The notes under the pieces are model-generated. The model was not told where the DNA came from. It searched no databases and worked only from the letters and a program-made list of their open reading frames with translations. Shown here piece by piece: positions 1-11,014 of a stretch of 64,000 bases of DNA (position 1 is the first letter of the stretch; each line of letters starts with the position of its first letter). Location: positions 124,001-188,000 of the forward strand of contig JBBELK010000624.1 in NCBI GenBank assembly GCA_037783545.1, in the 5' to 3' direction. The DNA comes from Henricia sp. BOLD:AAB3569. Taxonomy: Eukaryota > Echinodermata > Asteroidea > Spinulosida > Echinasteridae. Position numbers and translations under genes: made by a program.

Positions 1-217
1 CGCTTTTCACTCTCGACTCTGTACATTCGCCCCCGCCCCCGCCACCGCCTATTTTTTAGTCATGGTCGTATTTGTAGATGGTATGGGTTCATTACCATGA
101 ACGGACACCTAAAAATCTGCCTTTTTATGATCTATAAACCACGATAAAATGTTAGTTTGATGACAAAAAAAAAAGGGAATGTCCGTACATGATAATCTTT
201 TTCTATAATATTTTTTC
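1..217. other. No gene seen; left flank of element B
   Basis: AT-rich sequence with a C-rich stretch near 30-50. I see no coding signal and no copy of it at the 3' side of element B, so I cannot place a terminal repeat here. It may be 5' sequence of retroelement B or host DNA. Confidence 0.3.
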
Positions 218-487
218 AGGCTTGTTAGCTTTTGAGCGCCGTTTCACTTGCGGAATGGCCGGCCACTGGTCACGAAACTGACCACTTTCCTTTGGGTCCA
301 GCTCCTATTCCCGTTTCCGCTCCAAAGCAAGACCTACCACAGCCGTTCCACCAAGTTCAACCTATACATGTACAAGCAGCCCTCTCCCTGGACGTGGCAA
401 GCACCCGCTTCCCAGCCAGTACAACCCGGAACCTCTTCCTCAGTTGTTCGACGCTCGTACCGCCACTGGTGCCGCAGACCTGCAAAA
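218..487 (+). pseudogene. Gag-like 3' fragment of retroelement B with decayed zinc knuckle
   Basis: The frame starting at 231 reads FERRFTCGMAGHWSRN then a stop. This is the spacing of a CCHC zinc knuckle (C-x2-C-x4-H-x4-C), but the first Cys codon is CGT (Arg, 240-242) and the last is TGA (279-281). The same frame then reads a Pro/Ser-rich tail up to the poly-A tract at 484-489, where element A begins. Knuckles of this kind sit at the end of Gag in many retroelements. Inference: this is the left half of element B, whose reverse transcriptase resumes at about 4773, on the other side of element A. The two point changes show it is inactive. Confidence 0.5.
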
Positions 488-650
488 AACGAAAATATGT
501 GCGGTTGATCGCCCACGGGAATTATCATAATATTTAGTTTCTCCACGGTACGTAAGCAAGAATGTTACCTGTGTATGTTCAGGGTTATCTGGGTGTGGCG
601 GGACCTTCACTTCACGTTGGCTCGCACCACACAGCAGACGTGTAATTTTA
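487..650 (+). repeat. Split direct repeat A1 of element A
   Basis: This 164 bp segment is repeated at 4151-4314 with two differences that I can see (near 511 and 524). It forms the left end of element A. Confidence 0.85.
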
Positions 651-670
651 CGTTCCTGGGAGAAGAAGTG

Positions 671-2700
671 AAAAAAGGAAGGAAATAAACGGCAATTTGA
701 GTTTAATCAGTCCGTCAACGTCCTGATAGCCGAAGCTGTTGGTAACCCCAACAACGCCGAAACCCTTTTGAAACGAGCTAAAGACTTGATTGATACAAGA
801 CAGAAGCTGATTAAGCTTGCAGAACAAAGCGAATACGGCTGGACGACAGTTATCGAGTATGAAGCCAATGAGCTGGCTGACGATGAAGACGACGAAAAGA
901 GAATTCAACGAGCCGAAGCCCGGGCAGCAAAGAGAAGCAAGAAGAAGCAAACTACCAATCAAGCGGCAAAGAAATTCAAGAAAGACTGGACCACTGACCC
1001 TATAGTACTTCTGCCGCTGTTTATCCTAATCAGCTTTTTCGTGGCATCCGGACCGTCGGACAAGGCAGAGGGGCCTGTTTCTTCTGTGGAAGGTTTGGAC
1101 ACTGGAAGGAAAGCTGCCCGGCAAGACGGCAGCATCAGACCACCACAGCGATCAAGCAAGGTTCAGCAGGCCACTAATGTAATTGAAACTAAAGTTAAGT
1201 ACAGTGATATGTCGTATGATAACCACTGCTTTGAAGATTCCCTGTTACAATTTGAACCGGACAAAGAGTATGCTGATTATGAACAAAATCAAGGAAATCA
1301 ACTAATCAAAGTTTCTGGTAGACTAAAAACGCATTCTCTTTTCTGGCGTCAAATTGGAACCCCAGAATATATTATGGAGACGATTGTCAACGGTTATTCA
1401 ATTCCCTTTTACGATTTGCCATTGATGCAGTATTCTAAAAACAACAGGTCTGCTATGACCCATAATGCTTTTGTATCCGAGGCCATATCCGAGTTATTGC
1501 AGTTGGGTTCAATTGAAGTTTGTCCTTCACGACCCTACTTTACTAATCCTCTTACTGTTTCAGTTCAGAGGAATGCGAAGAAACGCCTCATTCTTGATCT
1601 AAGATTGCTGAATAAATTCATTCGAAAGAATTCAGTAAAATTTGAGGATATTCGCACGGCACAGAATTTCCTAAGACAAGGGGGTTTTATGTTCAAGTTC
1701 GATCTCAAATCCGGATATCATCATGTAGATGTACACCCCGAACACAGAAAATTGTTGGGTTTTCATTGGGTCCTTGACGGTAAGAGTACATACTTTTTAG
1801 ATTCAAGTGCCTCCCGTTTGGTTTAAGTTCTGCGCCATACATATTCACTAAAATTATTAGACCTTTAGTGAAAAAATGGAGAAGTGAGGGTAAAAATATT
1901 GTTATGTATTTGGATGATGGTCTAGGATACGGAAAGAATATTTTTGAAGCTACAAATGTTGCCGAGAACATTAGATCAGATTTTATTGCATCTGGTTTTG
2001 TACCAAACATACACAAGTTCAAGTGGGAACCGTCTCAAACACTAGTATGGTTGGGATACGACATAGATTTAAGTACAGGTTCGTTTAACATAACAGAAAA
2101 CAGAATACTTGATATTTATCAAGGAATTACAGAAATTCGCAAGAACCAAAGTCCAACTGGTACTTATGCTAACGCAAGGGTTTTGGCGAGCTTGGTAGGC
2201 AAAATTGTGTCTACAAGTCTTGTAGTTGGTAATACAGCCAGACTTATGACCAAAGCCATGCATGTGTGCATAGAAACTAGGTCAAGTTGGGGTTCCTCTG
2301 TTGCTCTATCGGAACGAGCTACAAGCGAACTCAACTTCTGGTTGCACAACATTCGCGCATTAAATCGCGAAACAATTGAGACAAAACCCACAGCCTCTAG
2401 AATAGCATACTCTGATGCTAGTAGTACTGGCTATATGGTGGGTATCTTGTAGAGGTGCGAAATGAATGTGCACATGGTCATTGGGACCAGGTTGAGAGAA
2501 CCAAGAGTTCTACATGGAGAGAGCTCAAGGCTGTAGAATTAGTTATGCTGTCATATGTGAATAAGTTGTTCACAGACAACCAGCAGTAGCAAATATAATT
2601 ACGAGTGGTACCATGAAAGAGGAATTGCACAAGATTGCTGTTGATCTTTTCAGCAATTGTGTTAGACACAATATCTCCTTGGAAGTGGAGTAGATACCAA
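671..2700 (+). pseudogene. Gag-like region, reverse transcriptase and RNase H of element A
   Basis: The frame reads KRQFEFNQSVNVL near 705 and a charged Gag-like region (TRQKLIKLAEQSEYGWTTVI, DDEDDEKRIQRAEARAAK), then a reverse transcriptase. RT landmarks are RLILDLRLLNKFI (about 1585), FKFDLKSGYHHVD (about 1693) and MYLDDG (about 1905), which holds the catalytic DD pair. A frameshift lies in the T-run near 1796: the frame reading to 1826 ends, and the RT continues one base over. RNase H begins at RIAYSDASSTGY (about 2398) and is cut by a TAG at 2450; the RELKAVEL and TDN parts continue in other frames. An in-frame TAG at about 2691 replaces the Trp expected before IPRSDNEKADYISR. Reverse transcription of the element RNA was its role; it cannot work now. 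Confidence 0.75.
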
Positions 2701-3115
2701 GATCAGATAATGAAAAAGCAGATTATATTAGCAGGATTATAGACAGGGATGATTGGTCCGTGGCAAACATTATTATTATTTTCAAACAGTGCGAACAAAG
2801 GTGGGGACCCCATACTGTCGATAGATTTGCCAGTTTCTATAACGCCAAGCTCCCCCGATTTAATTCAAGATTCTGGAATCCGGGATGTGAGAACATAGAT
2901 GCGTTTACAGTTAATTGGTCGAATGAAAACAATTGGATAGTGCCCCCAGTTTATCTAATTCCAAGAGTGTTATTCCGTATGATGCACACGAGTGCCTCAG
3001 GAACACTGATTTGCCCTCAGTGGTTTTCGGCCCCGTTTTGGCCAATTTTGTTCCCAGACGGACAAATTCCGATAGTAGGAGTTGTGGACATTCAGGAAAT
3101 CCCGTTTTTTTCCCC
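2700..3115 (+). pseudogene. Dam-like (methyltransferase-type) region of element A
   Basis: After the RNase H end, the frame reads RWGPHTVDRFASFYNAKLPR, FWNPGCENIDAF, NWIVPPVYLIPRVL and GTLICPQWFSAPFWP. In DIRS/PAT-group retrotransposons the block between RNase H and the recombinase is the Dam-like methyltransferase region. I base the call on position and on the strong match to the equivalent block of element B (6215-6640). The catalytic status is unknown, and a frameshift near 3100 moves the downstream recombinase into another frame. Confidence 0.55.
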
Positions 3116-3119
3116 GACT

Positions 3120-4012
3120 CCACTATTAGTCAATATGGAGGCGCTTTTACTAATTGGTGTTCATGGATTGATAAATATGAGGTATCCAAATTACCAGCAG
3201 ACCCTTATTATGTCTCCTTGTATCTCATTCACATCAGTCACGCGGCTAAAACACCAAGCCCCATAATCAATGTACTGCTATTACTTGGGCACACAAATTG
3301 GCAGGGCTACCTGACCCTTGTTCGTCGACAGTAGTGAAACAAGCTGCTGAAGGTCTCAAACGTAGATTGGCAGTGCCAGTCTCCAAAAAAGAACCCATCT
3401 CGGCTGAAATCCTGATTCAAATGTATGATTATCACTGTGAAGATGTTTCAGTGAAAAATCTTCTAAAGATACGAACTGTGACTATGTGTCTAATTGCTTT
3501 TGCAGGTTTTCTTCGTTTTGACGAACTTTCACAGATTAAAAAGGGACATTTAGCGTTTGATAGTACTCACGTTTCCTTATATATCCCTTCAAGCAAAACG
3601 GATATTTATAGAAACGGTAATCATGTTGTTATTGCTAGACTTTCCTCTAAGGCCTGCCCAGTTAAAATGCTGGAAAAATATCTGGAGCTGGTAGGGCTTG
3701 AAGATCAAGATGCTTACATATTTAGAAATCTAACCCCCACAAAACAAGGTTACAAAGTAAGAAGTGTTAATAAGCCTATGTCTTATACCAGGGTGCGTGA
3801 GCTCATAATGGATGCACTTAAACCTTTTAAGTTGGAGATGTTTCGAAGTTCGGTATTCACGATCGGGCGGAGCCTCAGAGGCTGCCAAGGCGGGAATACC
3901 AGACAGGTTATTTAAAAGACATGGCAGGTGGAAATCAGAATCTGCCAAAGACGGATATGTGAAAGAAGACTTCCCGAAGCTTCTTTCAGTGTCTCAATCG
4001 TTGGGATTGTAA
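3120..4012 (+). pseudogene. Tyrosine recombinase of element A, frameshifted
   Basis: An N-terminal core-binding-like part (ISQYGGAFTNWCSWIDKYEV) lies at about 3125-3250. The catalytic domain follows in another frame from about 3265 (GLPDPCSSTVVKQAAEGLKR, AGFLRFDELSQI with the first catalytic Arg). A small deletion near 3856-3868 removes part of the H-x-x-R box and shifts the frame; the C-terminal part then reads RSGGASEAAKAG, FKRHGRWKSESA and DGYVKEDF, with the last Arg box and the nucleophilic Tyr. This enzyme integrates the circular cDNA in PAT/DIRS elements. The stop is at 4010-4012, about 40 bp before repeat B1. Confidence 0.75.
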
Positions 4013-4054
4013 ATTCCCTGGCTTTAAACTCAGATTATGCACATAATATGCATG

Positions 4055-4150
4055 TGGTCCGAAATAAGACCAACACAATCCAATAATTAAAGTGTAATTG
4101 TAATATTTATTTCATTAATATATTTCGGTAATTTTGTGTGTTTAGTGGAG
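4055..4150 (+). repeat. Split direct repeat B1 of element A
   Basis: This 96 bp segment is repeated at 4677-4772 with two visible differences. It directly abuts A2 through an AAA core. Confidence 0.85.
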
Positions 4151-4314
4151 AAACGAAAATATGTGCGGTTGATCACCCACGGGAATTAGCATAATATTTA
4201 GTTTCTCCACGGTACGTAAGCAAGAATGTTACCTGTGTATGTTCAGGGTTATCTGGGTGTGGCGGGACCTTCACTTCACGTTGGCTCGCACCACACAGCA
4301 GACGTGTAATTTTA
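4151..4314 (+). repeat. Split direct repeat A2 of element A
   Basis: This is the second copy of the 164 bp A repeat (first copy 487-650). It joins B1 head-on, as in the circular form of PAT/Ngaro elements. Confidence 0.85.
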
Positions 4315-4676
4315 TTGAAAACAATTGTTTAAAAAACTATTTGTTTTCGTTTTCCTAGTTTATCTTGGTACGATCCAGTTTGGGAGAATCCAATCATCTC
4401 GTTGGCGAGAGATAGCAAGCCTGGAGCCAAATTACGTTCTCAATTTTCTCTAAGAGTTTTTTCGAGTTTTCGTAGCCGGCTACTATATCACGGTTGGTTC
4501 TCTTGGTCATCCCCAGCAGGGCCAGGGATACGTTTTCAGTTTAGAATTGTCAGTGACAAAGACGATGTTTATTTTGTAATTTTGCCAAGACTTAAAATTG
4601 TGTCAGATAAAACCAGAAAGGTTGGTTTGAAATAAGATTGTTATTATTAATATTTATATTAAGTTGTAACGGAAGG
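4315..4676 (+). other. Spacer between A2 and B2 of element A
   Basis: This 362 bp segment lies between the last two split repeats. In this architecture it is unique internal sequence required to regenerate a full element. No coding similarity recognised; the short open frame at 4402-4635 is probably incidental. Confidence 0.5.
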
Positions 4677-4772
4677 TGGTGCGAAATAAGACCAACACAA
4701 TCCAATAATTAAAGTGTAATTGTAATATTTATTTCATTAATATATTTCGGTCATTTTGTGTGTTTAGTGGAG
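4677..4772 (+). repeat. Split direct repeat B2 of element A (right end)
   Basis: This is the second copy of the 96 bp B repeat. It ends at GTGGAG followed by six A residues, then element B coding sequence resumes. Confidence 0.85.
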
Positions 4773-6250
4773 AAAAAATTCGACGACGTGCTCAAGGTAC
4801 ATTGCTATAAATACCCAGAAGTTGAGCCATTACTATCTGACAATCAGACAATTAAAGAAAGACTAAAACAACATATTGGGTTTTGGCGCGATATCGGTGC
4901 CCCTAATATGATTTTTAATGAAGGGGTTCCGCCTATCTACCTACCTAATAACAAGTCGGCATTACGTGAAGATAAATTCGTACTAGCCTCTTCCAGGATT
5001 ACAGAAAAAACGGAACCGTCTTACGTTACAAGCCCCTTGTCCGTCGCCATCTCGACTTCACAGAAAAAAGGCTTATTCTTGATCTCAGTGTCCTGAATAA
5101 ATTTATACCCAAAAAGCCGTTCAAGATAGATGACTGGAAAATAGCCCTTCAGTTTCTTTCTTCTAAGGCACTCATGATATCGTTCGATTTGAAATCGGGC
5201 TATCACCATTTTGACATCGCTCTTGATTCTCAACGTTTTTTTGGTTTTTCTTGGTGCATCAATGGAGTTGAGAGATATTTTGAATTTAATGTTGTGCCAT
5301 TTGGTCTGACCACTGCCCCATATGTATTCACAAAATTACTCAAGCCATTAGTTTCGCACTGGAGATCATGTGGGATCCTTGTAGCCCTTTATTTGGATGA
5401 TGGGTTTATATCCGTTCCCCTTCCCGAGCAACATCCCAATGCGGAACTCGCTTTTAATATCTCTCAACATATCCGATCAGATCTTTTGCGTGCAGGATTT
5501 ATTTATAACATTTCCAAGAGTAACTGGAATCCCACGTCCTGTATTGACTGGTTAGGCATGAGGTGGGACACCGCTCATGGAACTCTAAAGGTTCTTGAAC
5601 ACAGAATTGAGAAAATTAATAAATCCATAGAATTTCTCATTTAACAGCACAGATCTCTTGTTATCAGAGACTTACACTCGTTCGTAGGTCAAGTAATCTC
5701 GTTATCACCAGTTGTTGGCAATATTACAAGGTTAATGACTCGCCAATGCCAAATAGTAATAGCACAGGCTCCTGACGAAAGTTCCCCTCTTGTTCTTTCA
5801 GATAATTGCATATCCGAGGTAGATTTTTGGAAACATAACGTTAAAAATTTGAATGTTCGTTTTGTTTTTGATCACCGTCTGGCCAACAGGATAATATGCT
5901 CTGACGCTAGCGCTTTTGGTGCAGGCGCCATAATTTGCAACAAAAAATTAACACTCACACGGCTCATAAGCTCTGGTCATTTAACGAATCGGTCCAAAAC
6001 TCTACTTGGCGGGAATAAGAAGCCATTCGATTTTCTCTGTTGTCATTTCTCCCCTTGATCCATTTTTCCGAGGTGAAATTACTCACTGATATGGCGTCCG
6101 CAGCAAAAATAATCGAATCGGGGAGTATGAAACAAAGCTTACAATGTTTGGTTTTTTATATCTTTAATATTTGCCTTCGCCATTCAATCCGCCTAGACGT
6201 AGCATGGATTCCCCGGACAAAAAAAATGAACAAGCCGATTTCATAAGCAG
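4773..6250 (+). pseudogene. Reverse transcriptase and RNase H of element B
   Basis: The first frame reads KFDDVLKVHCYKYPEVEPLL and runs to about 5090, where a frameshift occurs near the GLFLIS/LDLS block. RT continues as MISFDLKSGYHHFDIALDSQ, FNVVPFGLTTAPYVF and ALYLDDGFISV (catalytic DD at about 5392-5400), with a stop at 5642-5644. RNase H follows in broken frames: RIICSDASAFGAGAI (about 5889) and a block ending in DVAWIPR (about 6195) before NEQADFISRLVDTDDW. Similarity to the RT of element A is clear but not close, so A and B are different families. At least three breaks make it non-functional. Confidence 0.75.
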
Positions 6251-6640
6251 ACTCGTAGATACAGACGACTGGTCCCTTTCCGACAGTTTTTTCAACACTA
6301 TTAACCTTAGATGGGGACCATTTAGTATAGACTGCTTCGCCAATTTTTACAACGCAAAGTTACCGCGTTTCTTTTCTCGTTTCTGGAACCCTGGTTCCTC
6401 TGGTGTAGACGCATTCGCGCAAAATTGGCACGGGAAAAATGTTTTGGTTGTTCCTACGGTCGTCTTGATTCCCTCCTCTCTTAAGCACATGCATTGCTGT
6501 AAATCGAAAGGTGTTGTAGTATTTCCGTGGTGGCCGTCCCAACCTTTTTGGCCATTACTTTGGTCCGTCTATCAAGGATGGATTGTTGACCTCGTAACCG
6601 AAATAGGTTGCTTCGCTTTGAAACATGGTCGAAACTAAAA
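6215..6640 (+). pseudogene. Dam-like region of element B
   Basis: The frame at 6171-6638 reads WGPFSIDCFANFYNAKLPRF, FWNPGSSGVDAFAQNW and VVPTVVLIPSSL, parallel to the element A block at 2700-3115. It lies between RNase H and the recombinase, the position of the methyltransferase-like domain in DIRS/PAT elements. The frame is open over its whole length. Confidence 0.55.
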
Positions 6641-6742
6641 TTCACTCCTCGGTTCAAAATATTTCACTGACCATGTTGGAGCAGTATACTTAGATTTTTC
6701 CTAATTGTGAATCCCCTTTTTTACTCTTGCTCTAATCTGTAA

Positions 6743-7809
6743 ATGTGCAGCATGATATTAAAATTCTTTTATCTTTTTTCCCGACACAGATTGTTCGTGA
6801 CCACCCCTTCTGCATGGCTTACTTTCCCTGGCCCTTTTCAAGAAACTAAGGAGAAAATATTTCTTGACACAATCTTTGCAAAGTCAGAAGGAACCCTTGT
6901 GTCCTATTTGTACAAATGTCGCCAATTTGTGTTCTGGTTAAGTTCTAAGGGCATCGCCCCCTTCATTCCCGTTTTCGGTAGAGGTCATAGCGTCTTATTT
7001 ATCTCATGTGAACTCCATCTCACAATCAGATAGTGTTTTGATCACCACAGCAGCGTCCTTTAAATGGTTACATTCGCTGGTAAACATAATCAACAACCCT
7101 CTTGATTCTCCCGTTATCCAGCACATTTTAGTTTGCGGGAGACGTGAATTGCATCATCCCCCTCTGCAAAAACGGCCAATTTCGCTCGATCAACTTAAGG
7201 CAATTATAGATATTTACGCACGCCCTGAAGCATCACTCCTTGACCTGCGCACTGCGTGTTATGTTTCTCTCAAATATGCGCTTCTTTTTCGTCATAATGA
7301 AATGTCTGGTATCAAAGCCAATCATTTGTCCGAAATTGAAAATAAGGGCCTCTCTATATTCATTAAAATGGTACAAAACTTATGTCTTTAGAGACGGCGA
7401 CACGGCATTCCTTGGTGACACTTTACATGAATACTCGCCTGTCTTGATTTTGAGGCAATATTTAAAGAAGGCCGGTATTAATATTGGCGAAGACAAATTT
7501 GTGTTTTCTCCCGTGACTTACTTCAGTAGTTCGAAAACTTACAAACTTGGTCCAAACAGATCCTTAAGCTATGGCAGGTGTAGACAGCTATTCCATGACG
7601 CACTCAAGAAAATAGGTGTGAACCACCCAGGTGAATATGGTCTCCATCGTTTACGCTCTGGTGGCGCTTCTCATTTGGCCAACAAGGAGGTTCCAGAGGC
7701 CTTAATAATGCAACACGGGCGTTGGAAAACGTATCAAGCAAAAAACCGATACGTCAAGTGGGACATTACACATAGATTAAACATTTCCCAGTCACTTTTC
7801 TCAGACTAA
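6743..7809 (+). pseudogene. Tyrosine recombinase of element B
   Basis: An N-terminal part (AKSEGTLVSYLYKCRQFVFW) starts in the frame at 6743 and shifts frame near 7010 and again near 7370. The C-terminal catalytic part is well kept: LLFRHNEMSGI holds the first Arg, YGLHRLRSGGASHLANKE holds H-x-x-R, MQHGRWKTYQAKNRYVKW holds the third catalytic box and the Tyr. The stop is at 7807-7809. Its job would be integration of the element circle. Confidence 0.75.
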
Positions 7810-8552
7810 ATATTCTATTTCCAATTCATGCGAGAATGTGTTTGTGAATACCGATTTCGACAGTTGTGATCATACTACATGTAGTTTTTTCTCTGTGCTT
7901 TCTTCAATGTATGTACGTTATCCGCAAATAACAGTTCATAAAAGTAATAACATTTGTGATAGTGTACCTTATTATAGCGTTGATGTTAGCCTTATACGAT
8001 ATTCCTGGCGGTGTTGCTAATTGTAAATACGGTCATATGACCAATGAAAGAAGTCAGATGACAAAATGAAGGTTACAAAAAAAAAAAGTCAGATGACGAA
8101 GAAAGAGACAAAAAATTGAGAATTTGTAATGTATATTTTTGTACGACTGTCTTGAATATGATGTTTTGAATAGCTCAATGTTTGTGACCAACCACTATCC
8201 CATGTTGTACCAATAAAATATTAGAACTAATATTTGCCTTCTCCTTGTTGTTCCTTATGGCGTTCCAATCATACCAAACTGTTTTTCATTCGTATGAGCG
8301 CAGCGAAGTAGAATGAAAGTTGAAAATGTGTCACTATTTGCATCACCCGTCGACGTTGAGGGCGAAATGAGAATGAGTTCGCTGACGGTTTCCCTTTATT
8401 TAATTTTAATACAACCATATATAGGAATTACATGAATGTTCATATAAAATAAGCCAAAAATCCCAGAGGGATTAAGCCTATTAGCAGAAAATTAAGCATA
8501 AAACATAAATTAAACAGTGCAAATTAGAAAAACTTGCACGGAAAACACAAGT
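7810..8552. other. Non-coding 3' region of element B and flank
   Basis: No gene seen. It holds a short local duplication of AGTCAGATGAC around 8052-8100, an AATAAA near 8213, and the hairpin at 8284-8318 described separately. Confidence 0.4.
8284..8318 (+). repeat. Hairpin with conserved 19-nt loop, copy 1
   Basis: Stem TTTCATTC / GAATGAAA encloses the loop GTATGAGCGCAGCGAAGTA. A second copy with a covarying stem lies at 26261-26295. Confidence 0.5.
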
Positions 8553-9045
8553 GCGCAGAGGACAGGCCTCTGGTTGAAATTGGCTGGAGAAAAGGCAAAG
8601 AAAACACAGGGAACGGGCCTCTTCTAGATATTGGCTGCCGAAAAGATAAAACAAAAATACAGAAGACAGGCCTCTGGTCGAAATTGGCTGCAGAAATATG
8701 AGAAAATACAGGTCGGGCCTTTGGTCAAATTGGCTGCAGAAAAGATAAAATACAGAGAACGGGCCTCTGGTTGAAATTGCATGGCTGCAAAAGCAAAGAT
8801 TACAGAGGACGAGCCTCTGGTCTAAATTAGCCTCCGGCTGAAATTGGCTGCCTCAGGGTCAATTTTGCAGAGGACGGGCCTCTGGTGGAAATTTGGCAGC
8901 CGCGGTGTGAGTTTACAGACCGAGAGTGACGCCTTTGACCTGGATTGGCTCCTTCTCGGGCTGCAAGTTTACAGAGAAGAATCTCTGGTTAAAAAGTGGC
9001 GGCCTCAGTGTGCGTTTACAGAGGACGAGCCTCAAAAAAGAAAGA
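8553..9045 (+). repeat. Degenerate minisatellite with internal palindrome
   Basis: About nine diverged units of 40-65 bp share the core CAGAGGACGGGCCTCTGGT followed by TGAAATTGGCTGC. Each core can fold because GAGG pairs with CCTC. Unit length varies and similarity fades toward 9000. The short open frames here follow the repeat and I do not consider them genes. Confidence 0.6.
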
Positions 9046-9566
9046 AAAATGGCACATGTCTCCGTTTCAGATTCCACTTTGTTTGCCTCAAAACACCTCG
9101 GAATTTAGAGCAATGCTTTGAAATCTACCCTGCCATTACTTAAGTTAGTCATTTACGACTTTAAACGGTACAAAATAATGAGCGACCGAATTATTACATT
9201 TACAACTAGATATGAATCGAAGTTGCAAATTCACATAAATTATATATTTACATTAAATTAATTAAAATCAATCTACTGACCGCCTAAAAGATATTGACCA
9301 TGTTCACACCATCTTCAGGCTCCGGCCTACTGTAAATTTGTTTTAGAAACTCTCCAATGTATGAGTCATTATGTAAAAATGAGACTTTAAAGATGAAATG
9401 GAATAATAGATTAGCAGGGTTCGCTCGCGACCAGCCCACTGTTCACCATTGCAAAACGAAATTTCAATGGTGATTAGGCATCATAACAGATGTTGCGTTC
9501 CTTACTTTCCTCAGCGCTACGATGCAACACCGAGAGAAAATTGGGTCAATAAGGAAAACATGAGGT
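9046..9566. other. No feature recognised
   Basis: AT-rich DNA without coding signal or clear repeat. Confidence 0.4.
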
Positions 9567-9568
9567 AG

Positions 9569-9645
9569 TGCCTTATAGCTCAGCTGGTGGAGCGTCTGCC
9601 CGGAGATTTAGAGGTATCGGGTTCGAATCCCGATACGGCCCTTAC
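9569..9645 (+). repeat. tRNA-like sequence, probably a SINE head
   Basis: An A-box-like TAGCTCAGCTGG and a perfect B box GGTTCGAATCC with a T-arm stem (TCGGG/CCCGA) are present. The acceptor stem pairs at only about five of seven positions and no proper anticodon stem forms, so this is a tRNA-derived SINE head or tRNA pseudogene rather than a working tRNA. Confidence 0.55.
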
Positions 9646-10894
9646 AATTTTTCTCTCATCCCAAGTTTGGTTGTAATCGGTTACGTAATTATAATAATTA
9701 AAAAATACCTTTCAAAGCTGGAAATGTCCAAAATATGCATTTCTTAAAATGTTTCCCTATTTAAAATCACGCTATCCGGGGTCTTCATATTTGGCAGACA
9801 TATAGTTCAGATGATGGGCTACAATTGTTGTTGTTTTTTGGGCATTTTCATCTGAACCCTTCCTTCCTGTGTCGATCAAAGGTCAAGTTCAGCAAATTGT
9901 GTACACTTTTACACCTTAGACTAGAGATCCCGGCGTTTGTGTGATGACACTATGAAGTCATCGGTTGGCCTATAATATTTTTAAAAATACTTAAAAAGTG
10001 GATTTGTGGACAACAATTTAACTTTAAAAAAAACGGAACAAGGAATGAACTTGAAACTTGGCATAATCCTAGGTCTTACACTGAGAATCCAGATGTTTGC
10101 GTGACCTAATAATAAAAGTGGATATTTGGACAAGAACACCAAAACTCGAAACAAAACAAAGTATGAACTTCATCAGGATGACGTTATCAGGTACCTCATT
10201 TTTTTTCTTCAAAATCACAAATGGCATTTTTAACAATTGGAACTTGAAACGTTGACGACGAGATTGTCATTGGTGATCTTAAACTTAGAACCTCTCTCCT
10301 TAGCCAACCCTGAACACCTCACGTCTGTAACTCGTTTCAGACTCTCTCTCCCCCAAAAAAATGGTCCGTGGGAGGTTTTGGAATTGACCACTTTTGAACA
10401 CTAAAAACGATGGTTTTTGGAGTTTATTTACCTATTTTGTTTAAACCCTCACGTTTAGCGGTTACTAGAGACCCCCAATTTTGATTTATGAACAGAAAAT
10501 CTTGAATTTTCCTTAAATAATTTAGTGTTTTTGGTGCAAAAACCCAAGGACTGTCGAGAACCCCCCAAAGACCCGAACTCCCCAAAGACCAAACCCCCCA
10601 AGGACCAAATTCTGGAAATTCTCCATAGACTTGTGCACAACCCGCGCCCCCGTAGGACCAAAATATATATACAATTTTCTAGTTTTGCGTTTTCTTGTCA
10701 ATTTCAGTAGGTACATTCTTCTGGGACATTCATGGAACTTTCTAGCCTTATTGCTCATTAAAATATGCTTATTGTTAATACAACCAGTTGGGATTGTTAA
10801 AAACAAGGAAATGCCGCTGTTGAGACTATATAGTGCCCTGCTAAACTAAAATGTACGGTCGCAAGGCGTGGAGAGAGTTGTTTGCATCCGAACA
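9646..10894. other. No gene recognised
   Basis: AT-rich, with short open frames that give no recognisable protein. Repeated phrases around GTGGATTTGTGGACAA and GTGGATATTTGGACAA (about 10000 and 10120) hint at an old local duplication. Confidence 0.35.
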
Positions 10895-11014
10895 CCAAAG
10901 TAAATAGATGCAGTAAATAGTGTTTCGTGTTTTACAATGTATTGACTGGCTGTTTTTTAAATCCATTGCTCTTGTACAGCATTTATTTGCACTTTTTGGG
11001 GAAAGTGAATAACT
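10895..11014 (+). repeat. Direct repeat, copy 1
   Basis: About 120 bp from CCAAAGTAAATA to GTGAATAACT is repeated at 11223-11345 with few changes. The copies are 208 bp apart. Confidence 0.7.

Larger units (their letters stand above)
487..4775 (+). mobile_element. PAT-like tyrosine-recombinase retrotransposon (element A), complete repeat set
   Basis: The order is A1 repeat, Gag-like region, reverse transcriptase, RNase H, a Dam-like region, tyrosine recombinase, B1 repeat, A2 repeat, a 362 bp spacer, and B2 repeat. This A1-ORFs-B1A2-B2 arrangement is the split direct repeat structure of PAT and Ngaro elements. A1 and A2 differ at about 2 of 164 sites and B1 and B2 at about 2 of 96. The B1/A2 junction reads GGAG-AAA-CGAAA, while both outer junctions carry six A residues, as expected if a circular intermediate recombined at an A-rich target without a classical target duplication. 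The coding region has frameshifts and stops, so this copy is dead. DIRS1 itself has inverted repeats, so PAT-like is the better match. Confidence 0.8.
4773..8220 (+). mobile_element. Tyrosine-recombinase retrotransposon element B, right part
   Basis: The right part of a second retrotransposon of the same group follows element A: RT, RNase H, Dam-like block and tyrosine recombinase in that order. The left part (Gag-like knuckle) is at 218-487, so element A appears inserted near the Gag-RT boundary. I could not identify terminal repeats of B in the window. An AATAAA at about 8213 could mark its 3' end, but the true border is not resolved. Confidence 0.65.

Noticed and set aside
8553..9045. CRISPR array
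   Set aside because: The units are degenerate, of unequal length, lack unique spacers, and the DNA is eukaryotic.
9569..9645. Functional tRNA gene
   Set aside because: The B box is perfect, but the acceptor stem has mismatches and no anticodon stem forms. The same is true at 15518, 25453 and 62525. All were kept as tRNA-like repeats.
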